Assembly: GCA_038373865.1 (NCBI GenBank)
Contig: JAXGGA010004730.1
Location: 21,088-85,087 of the forward strand
DNA from: Uloborus plumipes
Lineage: Eukaryota > Arthropoda > Arachnida > Araneae > Uloboridae
Direction of reading: 5' to 3'
DNA: 64,000 nucleotides
Shown here: in pieces, positions 33,387 to 44,629 of the stretch
Numbering within the stretch: the first letter of the stretch is position 1
How the letters are laid out: the number at the start of each line of letters is the position of its first letter
Notes under the pieces: model-generated
What the model saw: only the letters and a program-made list of their open reading frames with translations
Database searches by the model: none
Told to the model about the DNA's origin: nothing
Position numbers and translations under genes: made by a program

Positions 33387-34397
33387 ACACTGCAAAAAAA
33401 AAATAAGTTGTTGTTATTTACCTGTATAATACTGATAGCAAGAGGTTTCACAGGCATTAAAACTGCAAAATGCACAGTAATAAAATGTAAAAGTGCTACT
33501 TTCTACAGTCTTATTATTACGGTCATTCCATGGTGACTAACGTAACATTTAGAGCTGATTTTGTAACTGTTTTTACTTGTAACTTAAAGGATAAAAAATA
33601 TTTCTTTAGTTATGCTGGTGGATTTACAATGTACATGGTATTTATGTATCATTTCTGCTAAGAATTTAGAACAAAATGACTGACAGTAGATATTTTTTCA
33701 ACCAAAATAGCGTGACTAACATAACATTTTTGCAAATCTGAAAATGAATGCTCATGTTGTGAGGCAAAAATTTCTCAAAGTTAAGCAAGTGTTAAACATT
33801 GAATGATATATTTGAAAAATGTGTAAAGTTTGCTTTTAAAAACATAAAACACATTTATTAAATCTTAATTTTTTTTTGTCTTAAATGTCACTTTTACTCA
33901 AGATGGAGTGTGACTAACGTAATGTGACTAACGTAACTATCGAATAACAAGCAGTAAACACACTACAAACTATTTATTATGGCTAATCTCAGTGATAATT
34001 ACAATACTTTTTCATTTTTTTTTAAACTTCTTATGTTGTATGATTTTTATTTCTTTATTTATTTTTTGATACTTTTTTCACTTCGGTATTTTTTTTCTTC
34101 GGCTGAGGTGGACATTCCAATCCTGAACGGAACCCTTATAGTATAAAGTAGCGATATTATGCAGTTTATTACTACAAAATTTACAGTTTATTGCCGTTAA
34201 AAATTTAACTGTATTATACTGTATAAAACAACAGTATAATACTGGCAACAGAGGTTCCAGTTTAAAACTGTAAAATGCACGGTAAATTAGAAATTTTACA
34301 GTCCATTTTAACTTACTGTAAAAGCAAGCAATTTTACAGTTTTTTACTATGAAATTAGCTGTATTATACTGTAAAAAACTATCTACTTTTTACTGTT
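33387..34397. mobile_element. CACTG element with inner TAACGT-repeat segment (left arm, outer copy)
   Basis: MITE halves at both ends with about 600 bp between them, bounded by GTCATTCCATGGTGAC (about 33522) and GACATTCCAATCC (about 34110). The inner segment has GTGACTAACGTAAC at about 33532, 33712, 33907 and 33921. It is paralleled in the right arm at 56170-57133. Confidence 0.7.
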
Positions 34398-34872
34398 GTA
34401 AATAACAAGGGGGTTTCCCGAAATGCTATCATTACTTTTTTAAATCTCCCCTCACCCCTATATCTCCCTTTCTCACACTCTGCGTTGTATTACTTTGAAC
34501 GTATTGTTACGCCGACCATCTTGTCGATATAAAAGTTCATAGTGGATTAGACCAAATCTGACTGCTGCTGGGCAGGTTCAGGATTTCGAATCCCGGCTTG
34601 GTACAGGGCTATGGATGTACCATGGCTGTAGGGTGTCCAGAAAAAGCCTGGACTGATTTCAAAAATTCATAAAAGGAGAACGGTAAATGACAAAAAAAAA
34701 ATTCTTGCAGAATATTTATGTGGTTGGACAGGAATTTTTTCTCCCAAAATTCCAAGTTTTAGTTTTAAAAAAATTCAACAGATGGCGCTGCAGATAGTAA
34801 GCCCCATAGATGCGCTTCGGTGTACTTGAGAAGGACATAACTCAATCTTGCCCTCCGCACTTCGAGCCTTTT

Positions 34873-34927
34873 TAGTCGAGTCGTCAGGACATTGGAATAG
34901 CGAACGAAAGGTTCCAGGATCGAAGCC
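34873..34927 (+). promoter_or_regulatory. tRNA-like A/B boxes inside the left TIR
   Basis: A-box-like TAGTCGAGTCG (34873-34883) and B-box-like GGATCGAAGCC (34917-34927), 33 bp apart. The intervening CAGGACATTGGAATAGCGAA resembles a tRNA anticodon arm. The right TIR holds the better consensus of the same segment. Confidence 0.45.
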
Positions 34928-35235
34928 CACGATCAGCATTCATTTTGTACACCAGGTAAGTTTAAAAGTCAAAGAAGAAAAATGTCATTTCACATCACAA
35001 TTTTTCCGAATTTTTAATTATTACAATTACTTTACGATATTTTCTTACTGTCTGCGTCTACTTGCAATCGCATCTCAGTTAACAGACTGTTTTAAAAAAT
35101 TTATGAGAGAAAATCGCTTACAGTAAAAAAAAAAAAACAGAAACCACCATATGTAAATCATTAAAATGCGCATCGGCAGATGTAGTTGAAATTTCCAGCA
35201 TTGAAACCAGCAGGATCGGAAGTATAGAGTAGAAA

Positions 35236-36318
35236 ATGGCGTATTCCTTGGATCAAAGAATTTTTCTTGTATTGGAGTACCACCGATTGGGGGAAAGCAT
35301 TACAGCAACAAGAAGAAGCTTTCAGAGCAAATTTCAGGTTAAGAATGCTCCGCATCCAAATACAATAAGAAAATTGTACGAGAAGTTTAAACGAACCGGT
35401 AGTGTTGTTGATGAGAAAATAGGAAATGTTGGACGACATCGCTCAGCTACCACTGAAGCAAATGCAAACGTCATTCAGAAAGCTATTGACCGCTCGCCTA
35501 GAAAATCAGTTAGAAAAACTGCAGCCGCATGTCGATTGAACAAAACATCTGTGCACACCATAATGCGAAAGTCTCTGGCTATGTTCCCGTACAAAATTCA
35601 AACACAGCAACCGCTTCAAGCTGCATCCATAGAGAAAAGGTTCAATTTTGCAAATGAAATTCTGCAACTGGTTGATAGTGGTAGTGTTGACGTTGATTCA
35701 ATATGGTTTTCAGACGAAGCACACTTTCATCTTGACGGATTCGTTAACAAACAAAACTGGCGTATTTGGGGAACGGAAAATCCACACGTGTGTATTCCAC
35801 AATCTTTATATCCTCAAAAAGTGACTGTATGGGCGGCTGTTTCCAGCAAAGGTGTGATTGGACCCTTTTTCATTCGCGATACAGTGACTTCAAGACGGTA
35901 CATTGAATTATTGCACGAGTTTGTGGCTGTTGAAAATGCTTTGATTCCACATGGGACATCTTGGTTTATGCAGGATGGTGCAAGACCGCATCGGACACCT
36001 GACGTTTTCAAATTTTTAGAGGAGTACTTTCATGATCGTGTGATAGCTTTGGACTATCCATACTATACAGGGAAGGGAATTGAATGGCCACCGTATTCAC
36101 CAGACTTAAACCCTTGTGATTTCTTCCTTTGGGGACATTTGAAAGATGCCGCATATCGGAAAAATCCTCGAACATTGGATGAACTTAAAAAAATAATAAG
36201 TGACGAAAGTGCAGCCATTTCATTAGCAACATTACAGAAAATGTCTGCAAATTTTGTCCTCCGGTTGCGACATGTGGTTGCAGCAGACGGTAAACATTTT
36301 GAAAATATTGTTTTGTAA
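35236..36318 (+). CDS. Mariner-type transposase, intact, DD47D
   Basis: A 360-aa DDE/D transposase that would bind the TIRs and cut and paste the element at TA. Residues 1-55 form an N-terminal HTH of the arthropod DUF4817 type (SLDQRIFLVLEYHRLGES, PNTIRKLYEKFKRTGSV). Residues 88-120 form a second HTH (SVRKTAAACRLNKTSVHTIM). The catalytic core has Asp160 (WFSDEAHFHLDG), Asp247 (FMQDGARPHRT) and Asp295 (YSPDLNPCDFFLWG). There are 47 residues between the second and third Asp because of an insertion, LDYPYYTGKGIEW, longer than the 34-41 of well-known mariner groups. ATG at 35236 is 115 bp inside the left TIR and the TAA sits 84 bp before the right TIR. No stops or frameshifts; length fits the family. 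It is the only intact gene in the window. Neighbours are repeats, so any promoter is likely within the TIR. Confidence 0.95.
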   Translation: MAYSLDQRIFLVLEYHRLGESITATRRSFQSKFQVKNAPHPNTIRKLYEKFKRTGSVVDEKIGNVGRHRSATTEANANVIQKAIDRSPRKSVRKTAAACRLNKTSVHTIMRKSLAMFPYKIQTQQPLQAASIEKRFNFANEILQLVDSGSVDVDSIWFSDEAHFHLDGFVNKQNWRIWGTENPHVCIPQSLYPQKVTVWAAVSSKGVIGPFFIRDTVTSRRYIELLHEFVAVENALIPHGTSWFMQDGARPHRTPDVFKFLEEYFHDRVIALDYPYYTGKGIEWPPYSPDLNPCDFFLWGHLKDAAYRKNPRTLDELKKIISDESAAISLATLQKMSANFVLRLRHVVAADGKHFENIVL

Positions 36319-36595
36319 TTTTGTTCAATAACTGACATCACTAAGTGCTTTTTTGTTTTATTATTATTATTATTTTACATTTTATTATTATTTTTTTAAC
36401 CATGAGCGATTTCTTCTCATGAATCTTTGAAAACCGTTTGTTGACTGAGATGTGATTGCAGCTAGTGGCAGACCGTGAGAAAATATTGTAAAATAACTGT
36501 AAGCATTAAAAATTCTGAAAAATTGTGATGTGAAATGCCATTTTTCATCTTTGACTTCTGAACTTACCTAGTGTACAAAATGAATGCTGGTCGTG

Positions 36596-36654
36596 GGGTT
36601 CGATCCTGGAATCTTTGGTTTACTAGCTAGTCCAGTGCCCCGACCGCTCAACTA
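36596..36654 (-). promoter_or_regulatory. tRNA-like A/B boxes inside the right TIR
   Basis: On the minus strand: A box TAGTTGAGCGG (complement of 36644-36654) and B box GGATCGAACCC (complement of 36596-36606), a near-perfect type 2 pol III pair. Between them, TCGGGGCACTGGACTAGCTA looks like a tRNA D-stem/anticodon region. A tRNA or SINE head appears to have been captured in the TIR. Confidence 0.55.
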
Positions 36655-37419
36655 AAACGGCTCGAAGGGCAGTGTGCTAGATTGAATTATCTGCTTTGAA
36701 AGTACACCGCGTATCTATGGGGCTTACTATACGCAGCGCCATCTATTGAAATTTTTTTAAACTAAAACTTGGAATTCCGGGAAAAAAAAAATTCCTGGCC
36801 AATCGCATGAATATTCTGCAAGAATTTTTTTTTATCGTTTACCGTTCTCCTGTTATGAATTTTTGAAAACAGTCAGTCTTTTTCTGGACACCCTGTACCT
36901 TCTCTCTCTCTCTATTGTCTTTGTCCTTTCTTAGGGTGAATACGTTGTTGTGACTGGTATGCAATGTGTGTGGGATCTAAATTCAAACTTCCACCTTTAT
37001 GATGCTCTGTAATAAAATGGACCGTAATGGTTCTGTCCCTTTAATTGGGGGACTAGCGTATGTTCTACTCGGTACTAGAAATAACCGTGCCTGATATAAG
37101 GTACCGATTCACGAAACGAAGAGTTGTACGAAGAAACGCTTTCATTTTGACATCAATTTTCTCTTTTTCCTCTCACAAACCGTCAAAATATTCTCTCGAA
37201 CCGTCCTCTCTCCTTACAAAGCGTGACCATTCAGAGCAGAACTCGTTCTAGTTGACTTAAATTGAGTTTGAAGCATGTTACATACATATTATGCACCTAT
37301 TGGGAGTAGAAATTTGCACACGATGGAGGAAGTCAATAACTGAGCCTTGGTGTTAAAAATGCCCTGGTCATCTTAATTGCACCTGCCAAAAGACTGTTGT
37401 TTTTCACACATTTAATTAA

Positions 37420-38189
37420 TTGGCAGCAGAGGTTCCAGTTTTTTAAAAACTGTTAAAATGACAACCATTAATAGGCTGAGACTAGCAAATTTTACAGATT
37501 GAGGGTCAATTCATCAAAGACTAAACATAACATTCAGAGCTGATTTAGTAACTGTTTTTACTTGTAACTTAACGGATAAAAAATATTTTTTAGTTATGCT
37601 GGGTGGATTTACAATTGTACATGGTATCTATGTATCATTTCTGCTAAAAAATTTAATACAAAATTACTGACAAGTAATATTTTTTCAACCAAAATAGCAG
37701 CGTGACTAACGTAACCTTTTTTGCAACCCTGAAAATGAATGCTCATTGTTGTGAGGCAAAAATTTCTCAAAGTTAGGCAAGTGTTTAAAAATTGAATGAT
37801 ATATTTGAAAAAATATGTAAAGTTGGCTTTTAAAAACATAAAAAACACATTTATTAAATCTGAATTTTTTTAGTCTTAAGTGTCACTTTCACTCAAGAAT
37901 GGAGTGTGACTAACGTAACGTAACCATCGAATAACAAGCAGTAAACACACTACAAACTATTTATTATGGCTAATCTCAGTGATAATTACAATATTTCTCC
38001 ATTTTTTTAAACTTTTTATGTTGTATGATTTTTATTTATTTATTTATTTATTGATACTTTTTTTTCACTTCGGTATTTTTTTTTTCTTCGGCTGAGATTG
38101 ACATTTCTAAGGAGTGACCCTTTAGTACTGTAAAATTACTACAAAATTAGCTGTATTGTAGTGTAGAAACAACATCTCATTTTGCAGTG
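37420..38189. mobile_element. CACTG element with inner TAACGT-repeat segment (left arm, inner copy, left end truncated)
   Basis: Enters within the MITE at GGCAGCAGAGGTTCCAG and ends TTTTGCAGTG. The inner part, bounded by GAGGGTCAATTCATC and GGAGTGACCC, is about 90% like the inner part of 33387-34397 and carries GTGACTAACGTAAC at about 37701 and 37906. Confidence 0.7.
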
Positions 38190-40712
38190 TTTATCAATGC
38201 ATCGCTACCAGCGAAAGAACACGCATCGACATGACATTTTTTTTCTGCAGGTTCAATATGTCCTAACCGAGATGTCGGTATATTGCTTGTAGTTCTGCCT
38301 TTGCTCTGTCTTAATGGTGGTAATTTACTAAAGAATTTTAAGATAATGGTATTTGAAAAATGTTTTTGATTTGTTACATCTGAGTATGTATACATCCGAG
38401 AGTTACACACAAAAATTTTAAATTTCAGTGTTGTTCATTCGTGTATTTTGTTACTTAGTTTAATAAAATATAAATTTTTTTGACCACTCAGTTTTTAGAG
38501 AATTATATTTCAACAAAATGCAAAACATTTCATTCTGAGATTAAAAATAAATGGCCTCATTAACATGAAATCAGCAAATCTTGAAACATAAATATAAAAA
38601 AATAATAATTACTATTTTTAATCGACTATTCCATCCACGTGTAAGTGAAATTATTATAGTTGGTATTCATTTGATAAAAAACGTTTTCCAATTAACTAAC
38701 AGAAATATGAATTTCTCCAAATTATGGATCATTTGAATGTTGAATACTTTCTGAGAATAGAAAAAAGTTATTGATTTACTCTGAGCAAAACCACCGAAAA
38801 AAAAATTAATGAATTTATTTAGAATTTTGAATTTCATATATATTCATGTATTTGTTTTATTTTTATGTTTTAACAGTAAAATAAAAGTAATTACGAAACT
38901 TAAGATCTTCTTTGTTTGCATTTCAACCACTGCAAAATTTTTATTCCTTAATTAAAAAGTTACTGATCTTTGTTTTTAACACACGGGAATGATTTATTTA
39001 CCAAATTAAAAAATATTATCTTATACGAGTTGTAATTCGGCATCAGTAAATGTATTTTTAATAAAACTTTATTGAGCACTCAAAAATCTTTAAAAACTGA
39101 AAATCGCAGCTATAAACTAAAAACCGAAAAATTGCACAAAAATGCAAAATCAGATTAATTGAAGTAATCTTTATAAAATGACAAGCACTTATAATTGGTA
39201 AATTTATCGTTTTGTATTCCCAATATCTTGTTTTTATTTAATTATGAGAAGTGAATAAAATTGACTAGCATACAAAAAAAAAAAAAAAAAAAAAAAAAAA
39301 CGACGAAGATAAAAATGAGAAACTCAAATTGCTTCTGAGAGCTTTGTTTGTTTCACAAAATGAAGATAGACGTTGAAATGTTGGAGGAAATTATTCAGTA
39401 AAAAAATGCACTCCGTTAATGTGGTTTAACGCTTTGTGTTCTGGAAAATAAAAGCAGCGGCTGACATTTTTTCTCGGATTTGTTTCGTGGTGAAATTTTA
39501 ACGTCAGAATTGTTTGGTCACTTGCCATTCACAATGATGGGCCTTTCAACTTTAGCTATGACGTCAAGTTTTTTTTTTTTTTTTGCCTTTCAGAAAAAAA
39601 CACATACACCAACTTTCTTTTTTTTTTTAACTCAAAAATCTTTGGACTGATATTGAAACTCGAGTGCACTAAGTATAGGTTATATCCTGAGTGCACTAAG
39701 TATAGGGCCCTGAAAAGTAAAAAATGCCACCTCCCCCCCCCCCCCCCCATATAATGTTTTGCATGAATAAAAAAAGTTATTTTGAGATTCCTTTTAACTG
39801 TTTTTAATGAGCCATCAAAGGCAAATAAGCTACTTTAAAGCACAGAAATGTTACTTTCCAATTTACTTCGAATGGGGGGGGGGGTGAAACATCTTTTTAA
39901 CATTTCAAGCCCATTAACTACTAAACCTTACATAATTTCCCCTCTCGTTTTTACTTAGAAATACTGTAAGGGAATAAAAACTATTTTCAAATAAAAGAAG
40001 GCTTGCAACTGACATTCCGATCGTCTGCAAGTTATTTTTTGCTTTTTCTTGCTTTGAATAAAATTAATTGAACTGAACTGAAATAAATAACGCGATAAAA
40101 ATAATAACAAAATTGATGGAACAATTCGACACGCCCAACACGAAGCGGAAAATAGGTAAGATTTTAACTTCTTAAAATTATTTTGAAAGATCCGCTAACA
40201 CAGAAGAATTAATGAACGAATCGTCATATAATATTACTCTTAAACAAGAGACTCGTGACTTTTGTGTACTTTTTCACACTGACCGCCTATTGCAATATTA
40301 GTCCCATAGTACACCAAAGTACTTTTATTCCAATATGCCTTGTATGTGTGTTTCTTTTTAAGAACACAGTTTTAAAATTTTGTGTGTGTGTGTGTGTGTG
40401 TGTGCGAACAAATAGAGAGAGGGGGGGGGGAGAGAGCGAACATATCGTCTACACCATGTTAAACTTACGAATGTGAAAATTGGCACTTTTCATGAGAGCC
40501 AAAATACTGAATATAATTTTCCCCACCTGATGTGTTTAGTTATTTTCAATTTTATAGATATCTTTAAGTGTAAAACCATCGTTCGAAGGTATCATTTTAA
40601 TTTTAATTATTTGTAAAATTCGAACCTGAAAAACGAACTTGAAAAACGCGATTTTTTACATTCGTTATCTTAGCAGGGTGCCGACGATATTAATAGACAA
40701 TACGTATAAATA
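38190..40712. other. Left-arm sequence without genes
   Basis: AT-rich. Holds an A run (39273-39300), a C run (39733-39747), a G run near 39874-39884, and the GT tract with an adjacent GAGAGGGGGG stretch (40380-40437). It is matched, inverted, at 49.44-50.19 plus 52.97-54.73 kb. No credible ORF. Confidence 0.5.
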
Positions 40713-41086
40713 CACTTAAAAATTCAGGAAGCTTTTATGGCAAATGTTACTGTAAAATGTAGCGTTTACAGTACAGAAAATTTTTACAGTAAATTGTACC
40801 GATAAAAAAATTGCGATTGCAGCGCCAATTGATCACCACGTGACTTACTGTGAGATGCAGATGACACCCTATTTCCGCTCTCCTGATGTGCCTCATCTGG
40901 TACCGTGGATAGTAAAGCAGTGTGAAAAAATTGGGTCCTGAGTTCGATCCTCTTCGTTCGTATCTCGTTCTTTTTAATTCTCGTTTCCTCTTCCGTAAAA
41001 TTTTAGTGAAAAAATATTTTACGGTAAAAGTTACTGGCAACATGGATGCCAGTAACTTTTACCGTAAAATTTCAGGAAAATTTATG
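40713..41086. mobile_element. MITE, CACTGTTAAAAATT family (left arm)
   Basis: Relative of 11456-11832 with the same GTTACTGGCAACATGGATGC hairpin and the conserved CACGTGACTTACTG block. Paired with 49064-49439. Confidence 0.75.
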
Positions 41087-41713
41087 GATGCCTTATCACG
41101 TACGTTTGTACACTAAGGTGAAAATCCCTACGTGTTTGAGTCTTAAAAATAATTTCTTCTCTTCCTACTTATTTTGAGCAACCACGAACCCCCCCCCCCC
41201 TTTTATTTAACAATTCAACTGTAAAAAAACACAAAATAGCGGAGATCGGAATGCAGGAAAAAACAGGCGCAGGAAAAGCGGAAACCGTTCATTTAAAACC
41301 CATTTCACCGCAAATAACATGTCACCGATCCCCCCACTTTATCCTTGCTTAGTAGTGTCCTTGTTAGAAAAAGACCCGAGGGTCTGAAAATTGTAAAGAT
41401 GAAGGATTTTATACTGGTTTTTTTTTCTTCTTTTTTTTTTTTTTTTTTTTCTTAAGAGTCGGAGTTTTCGAAGCCCAAAAGATCGCTTTTATGGCTTTTT
41501 CAAGATAAGGATTGTTTTTGCTCTTTTATTGTGTTTGAATGTAATACAAATTTCTTTCTGCGGTATACTTCATTGCAATACATTTCCAATTTAGTTATGC
41601 TTTTATGCCACTTAAAATGTGCATAGAAAAATTTAATTTTCCTTTTATTGCATTTAGAATTGAATCTTCTGTCAATGAACGATCGAAAAACTACGCATTT
41701 AGTTATAGAGTCT

Positions 41714-42578
41714 GTCGTGAAGTGGTTAGATTTTGAGTGCAAGTTTTGAAAAATAGATAAACTGCATATTATATAAAATTGAGTTGTGTTGAAAAAAACT
41801 TAAAGAACAAACCGCCATCCAGATTCGATCACTCTCCCCGCCATTTTTATACCACGTGCCACAGACATACACAGTGTAGCAAAATAGTGGTTCTGGAACC
41901 TAAAAATATCAAAGGAAGTACCTGAAAAGACGACATCTCACATATTCTGGTTAGGACACCTTTTTTTTATTTGTTGTTCCTTGTGGGGGAAGGATCGGCT
42001 CGGGTGGTAGATGATGGGAAAAACATCTCCCCCTTCCTTATGCGTTCGTACATGCACAGGCTGAGGCTGCTGCTGAATTTACGATCATACTTGCTCGATA
42101 TGGGCTCTCCAGAGGCACTTATATCATCTGAATTGATCCAGCTTTCCTTGCCATCAAATGTCCAGTTTACGCACCCACGATTCCATGCCTCGGAAACTAA
42201 CAGCGCTCGGAGACTTTATGGACAGCTCGCTCGATTGATGTGGGGAAGTCGGATCTCAGCCGTAGATCTTCATTCTAAATCTCAGCATGCGACGACATCT
42301 TAAGTTATCATCTAAAAGGAACACCAGAGCGAGAGACATCTTGGAGGAAAATCAGGAAAAAGTTCGACGAGGCAACATCCTCGGATGGTGTAGCTGCACT
42401 GGCGAAAAACGTGGTTGCCGCCAGCCAGGAGCGAACCGTGTTGCCATTTTCAAAATCAAAAAGTTCTGTTCCTAATGCTTCTTCTTTATGCGGAGCACGG
42501 AGGTCATGATTACAAGTGGAGTACGAACACAGAGGAGGGACGAGCAGGGGCAACGCGAAATATGTCTAACTTTACGAC
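41714..42578. mobile_element. 865-bp element of unknown family, 7-bp target duplication, left arm only
   Basis: Flanked by exact AGAGTCT at 41707-41713 and 42579-42585. The right arm shows the single-copy empty site (AGACTCT near 48.47 kb). The short inverted ends are GTCGTGAAGTGGTTAGA and TCTAACTTTACGAC. The interior from about 41.97 kb is more GC-rich than its surroundings and has frames on both strands (110 codons plus at 41971-42303; 81 codons minus at 42308-42553), none with a domain I recognise. Confidence 0.7.
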
Positions 42579-42689
42579 AGAGTCTTTCTTCAACACTTTC
42601 AAGAACTGAAAAAAGATCAACACTTTTGTTTTTAGAAAATACGGGTGATGTTGAAAGTTTTACGTTAATTACTACTATGTTTGCGTCCC

Positions 42690-42920
42690 GACGAAACAAG
42701 GAAAGGGGGTTATAAGTTTAATGTTTCTGTGTAGCTGTCGATCTGTGTATCTGTGTATCTATCTGTGGAATTCTAGCGCCTAAACGGATAAATCTTTTTT
42801 TTTTCTTGAAAAGAGTTGAGTGCGATTGTTTCTAGGTAGATCGCGTCTTCGGATCATATTAATTAACGAAGATATTAATTAAAAACCTTTAATACGTTTT
42901 TCGAGATTTTTGAAGTGAAA
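42690..42920 (+). repeat. Helitron-like dispersed repeat in the left arm
   Basis: AACAAGGAAAGGGGG, TCTGTGTATCTGTG and ATTCTAGCGCCTAAACGG match the repeat split by the fold-back at 7.3-9.9 kb, and are mirrored in the right arm at about 48.17-48.36 kb. Confidence 0.55.
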
Positions 42921-42945
42921 ACAAACTTAAAAATTTTAATACTAC

Positions 42946-43035
42946 AGACACGTGTTTTGGTGTTACAAGGCACGCCTTTTTCAATGCAAAAATGTTAGCT
43001 TATGGATACACAGACATCCGACGAAAGATTTTGTC
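42946..43035 (-). repeat. Second copy of the hammerhead-like 3'-tail module
   Basis: Read on the minus strand: TTGCATTGAAAAAGGCGTGC, a weakened hairpin and CAAAACACGTGTCTG, matching 19486-19590. It is absent from the right arm at the corresponding place, which reads straight from GGCGAATTTCATCCGACG into the shared sequence, so it arrived after the duplication or was deleted on the right. Confidence 0.5.
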
Positions 43036-44545
43036 GGAAGGTTTATAAGCACACACTCTGGATGGCATAACCGGGCTGTCTGTAAATTCTGTTTTAACCC
43101 CTGTTTAACCTCTGCAATTACGAGGAGCTCTTTTTTCAATGCAAAAACAATAGTTCGTGCATTTAAAGACATAAGCGACGAAATATTGGATCTTGCCGAT
43201 ATTTTGGATTTTTTTCTGACAAAAGATGGAAAAAAAAGGCTTTTGTTTGATGTATTTTTTTCCCGAAGCGTATTTTTGCATTCAAAAATTAGCTCCCTCT
43301 AACCCTGAAGCACGGGTTAATTTTTCTTGCTAGTTATCCTTTGCTATTTTTCTATTGCTATTTGTGCTTTTTAAACGAGATTTTAATGTTTTAATTCATC
43401 AAGTGTCCCAAAACTTAAAAAAAATCCTCGAATCAAAAAATGTTAATGTCGCAATAGCAAAACAAACACTTAATTATTTGGCTCAAGGGAAAGTGATGTT
43501 TAAGAGATTGAAACACAGAAAAAATACAACTTTTAAAAATTGTAATTAACGAAGAGTTATGCAATCGAACACGCTTTTTTCCTTCTATTTAATTCGAACT
43601 GTCCTCTGTTAATTGCGTACGTCCTAATTAAAGAAATATTTTCGATAAAACGTTCAAGCTGAGTGTTTAGAAACTGTCTAGTTGTTAATTTATTTATCAA
43701 GTTGAAACGAAATAATTTTTGAAAATAGTTTTTCAACATAAATCAATAGTAATTGAATACAAAAAGAAAACACCGGCATTTTCTCTTGCTGCATCTAAAC
43801 TGAGGAAAATAATCTTTAAATTAATTTTAAAAAACTAAAAAATACTCTTTTAGATGCACTTATAATACATCAACATGTAATATAGTTAGCCTTCAGTATT
43901 AATAGTAGATTAAATATATTTTTTCTATATTTGTAATGGACGTGAATTTTCTCTTTTATTCAGATTTACATACAAACAGCTGAAACGCTTATAATACATC
44001 AGCATGTAATACAGTTTAGCATTCAGTATTAATAATAGTATTACATATATTACTTTTACATTTGCAAAGAACGTGAATTTTAGTTTTTATTCAGAGTTAC
44101 ATCAACGCCTCCTAAATACTAAATGCCTGCAACTTTCTGGTTTTTAGCACAGCGCAAAATTTCATTCTTGATTCACGATACACTGCCATCTACCAGAGTT
44201 CATCGAGAAAGAGAAATTAACGATTGGTTTATTTCTAAATTTAAATTTAAAACTCAACCATTCAAAAAAATTAATCCGAATATTATTTGGATCCATCGCC
44301 AATAGCTGCAAAATGCCCTTGGTTCACGATACACTGCCATCTACCGGAGTTCTTCGAGAAATTAACGATTGGTTCATTTCTGAATTTAAATTTAAAAATT
44401 ATCCAATCAAAAAATAACAACGGCCTTATCGGATTGCTGTAAGATGGTGTTTAAAGTGGAACCCATCTCGACGGTAGCGAAGCAAATCTTCTAGGCATTT
44501 ACTATTTAGGAGACGTTGGTTACATACATACTGCTACCAAGATTA
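43036..44545. other. Inner left-arm sequence without genes
   Basis: Mirrored at 46.61-48.12 kb. Within it, two ~130-bp direct repeats (CTTATAATACATCAACATG about 43859 and CTTATAATACATCAGCATG about 43990) and two near-copies of a block with GATACACTGCCATCTACC (about 44175 and 44325) occur. The frame at 44123-44305 and its mirror at 46845-47027 agree because of the palindrome only. Confidence 0.45.
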
Positions 44546-44629
44546 GATATGTTGTTTAAAATTAAGGCCTTTGAGGGGAAGTGACCCGCTCGTATCCTTC
44601 ACCAAAGTACTTGTTCGATAGCATATATA

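Larger units (their letters stand above)
34629..36895 (+). mobile_element. Intact mariner-type transposon with ~490-bp TIRs
   Basis: Ends (C/T)AGGGTGTCCAGAAAAAG with inverted repeats of about 490 bp (34629-35120 against 36402-36895), interrupted by small indels. The right flank is TA. On the left about 9 extra bases (CCATGGCTG) separate the element from the GGATGTA target, seen by comparison with the empty site in the right arm (about 55.97 kb). It encodes one intact transposase. The right arm is empty at this position, so insertion followed the inverted duplication. Structure and open frame suggest a recent arrival. Confidence 0.9.
32052..44545. repeat. Left arm of giant inverted duplication
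   Basis: Reverse complement of 46610-57945. Matching landmarks, left/right: CAAGGACTGCAGTTTCGTGC about 32088/57858; poly-C/G tract 39733/53210; the GT/CA tract 40380/49741; the MITE 40713/49064; GAGCTCCTCG about 43130/48030; AACGATTGGTTTATTTC about 44218/46920; AACCAACGTCTCC boundary about 44520/46630. Sampled segments look about 95% identical (for example 39.90-39.99 against 52.97-53.07 kb). Left-only insertions: 32285-32690, the mariner ending at 36895, 41714-42578, and about 100 bp near 42.92-43.02 kb. Confidence 0.9.

Noticed and set aside
40255..40476. Frame sharing sequence with 49730-49942 (minus)
   Set aside because: Palindrome mirror plus a CA/GT microsatellite; low-complexity Cys-Val run.
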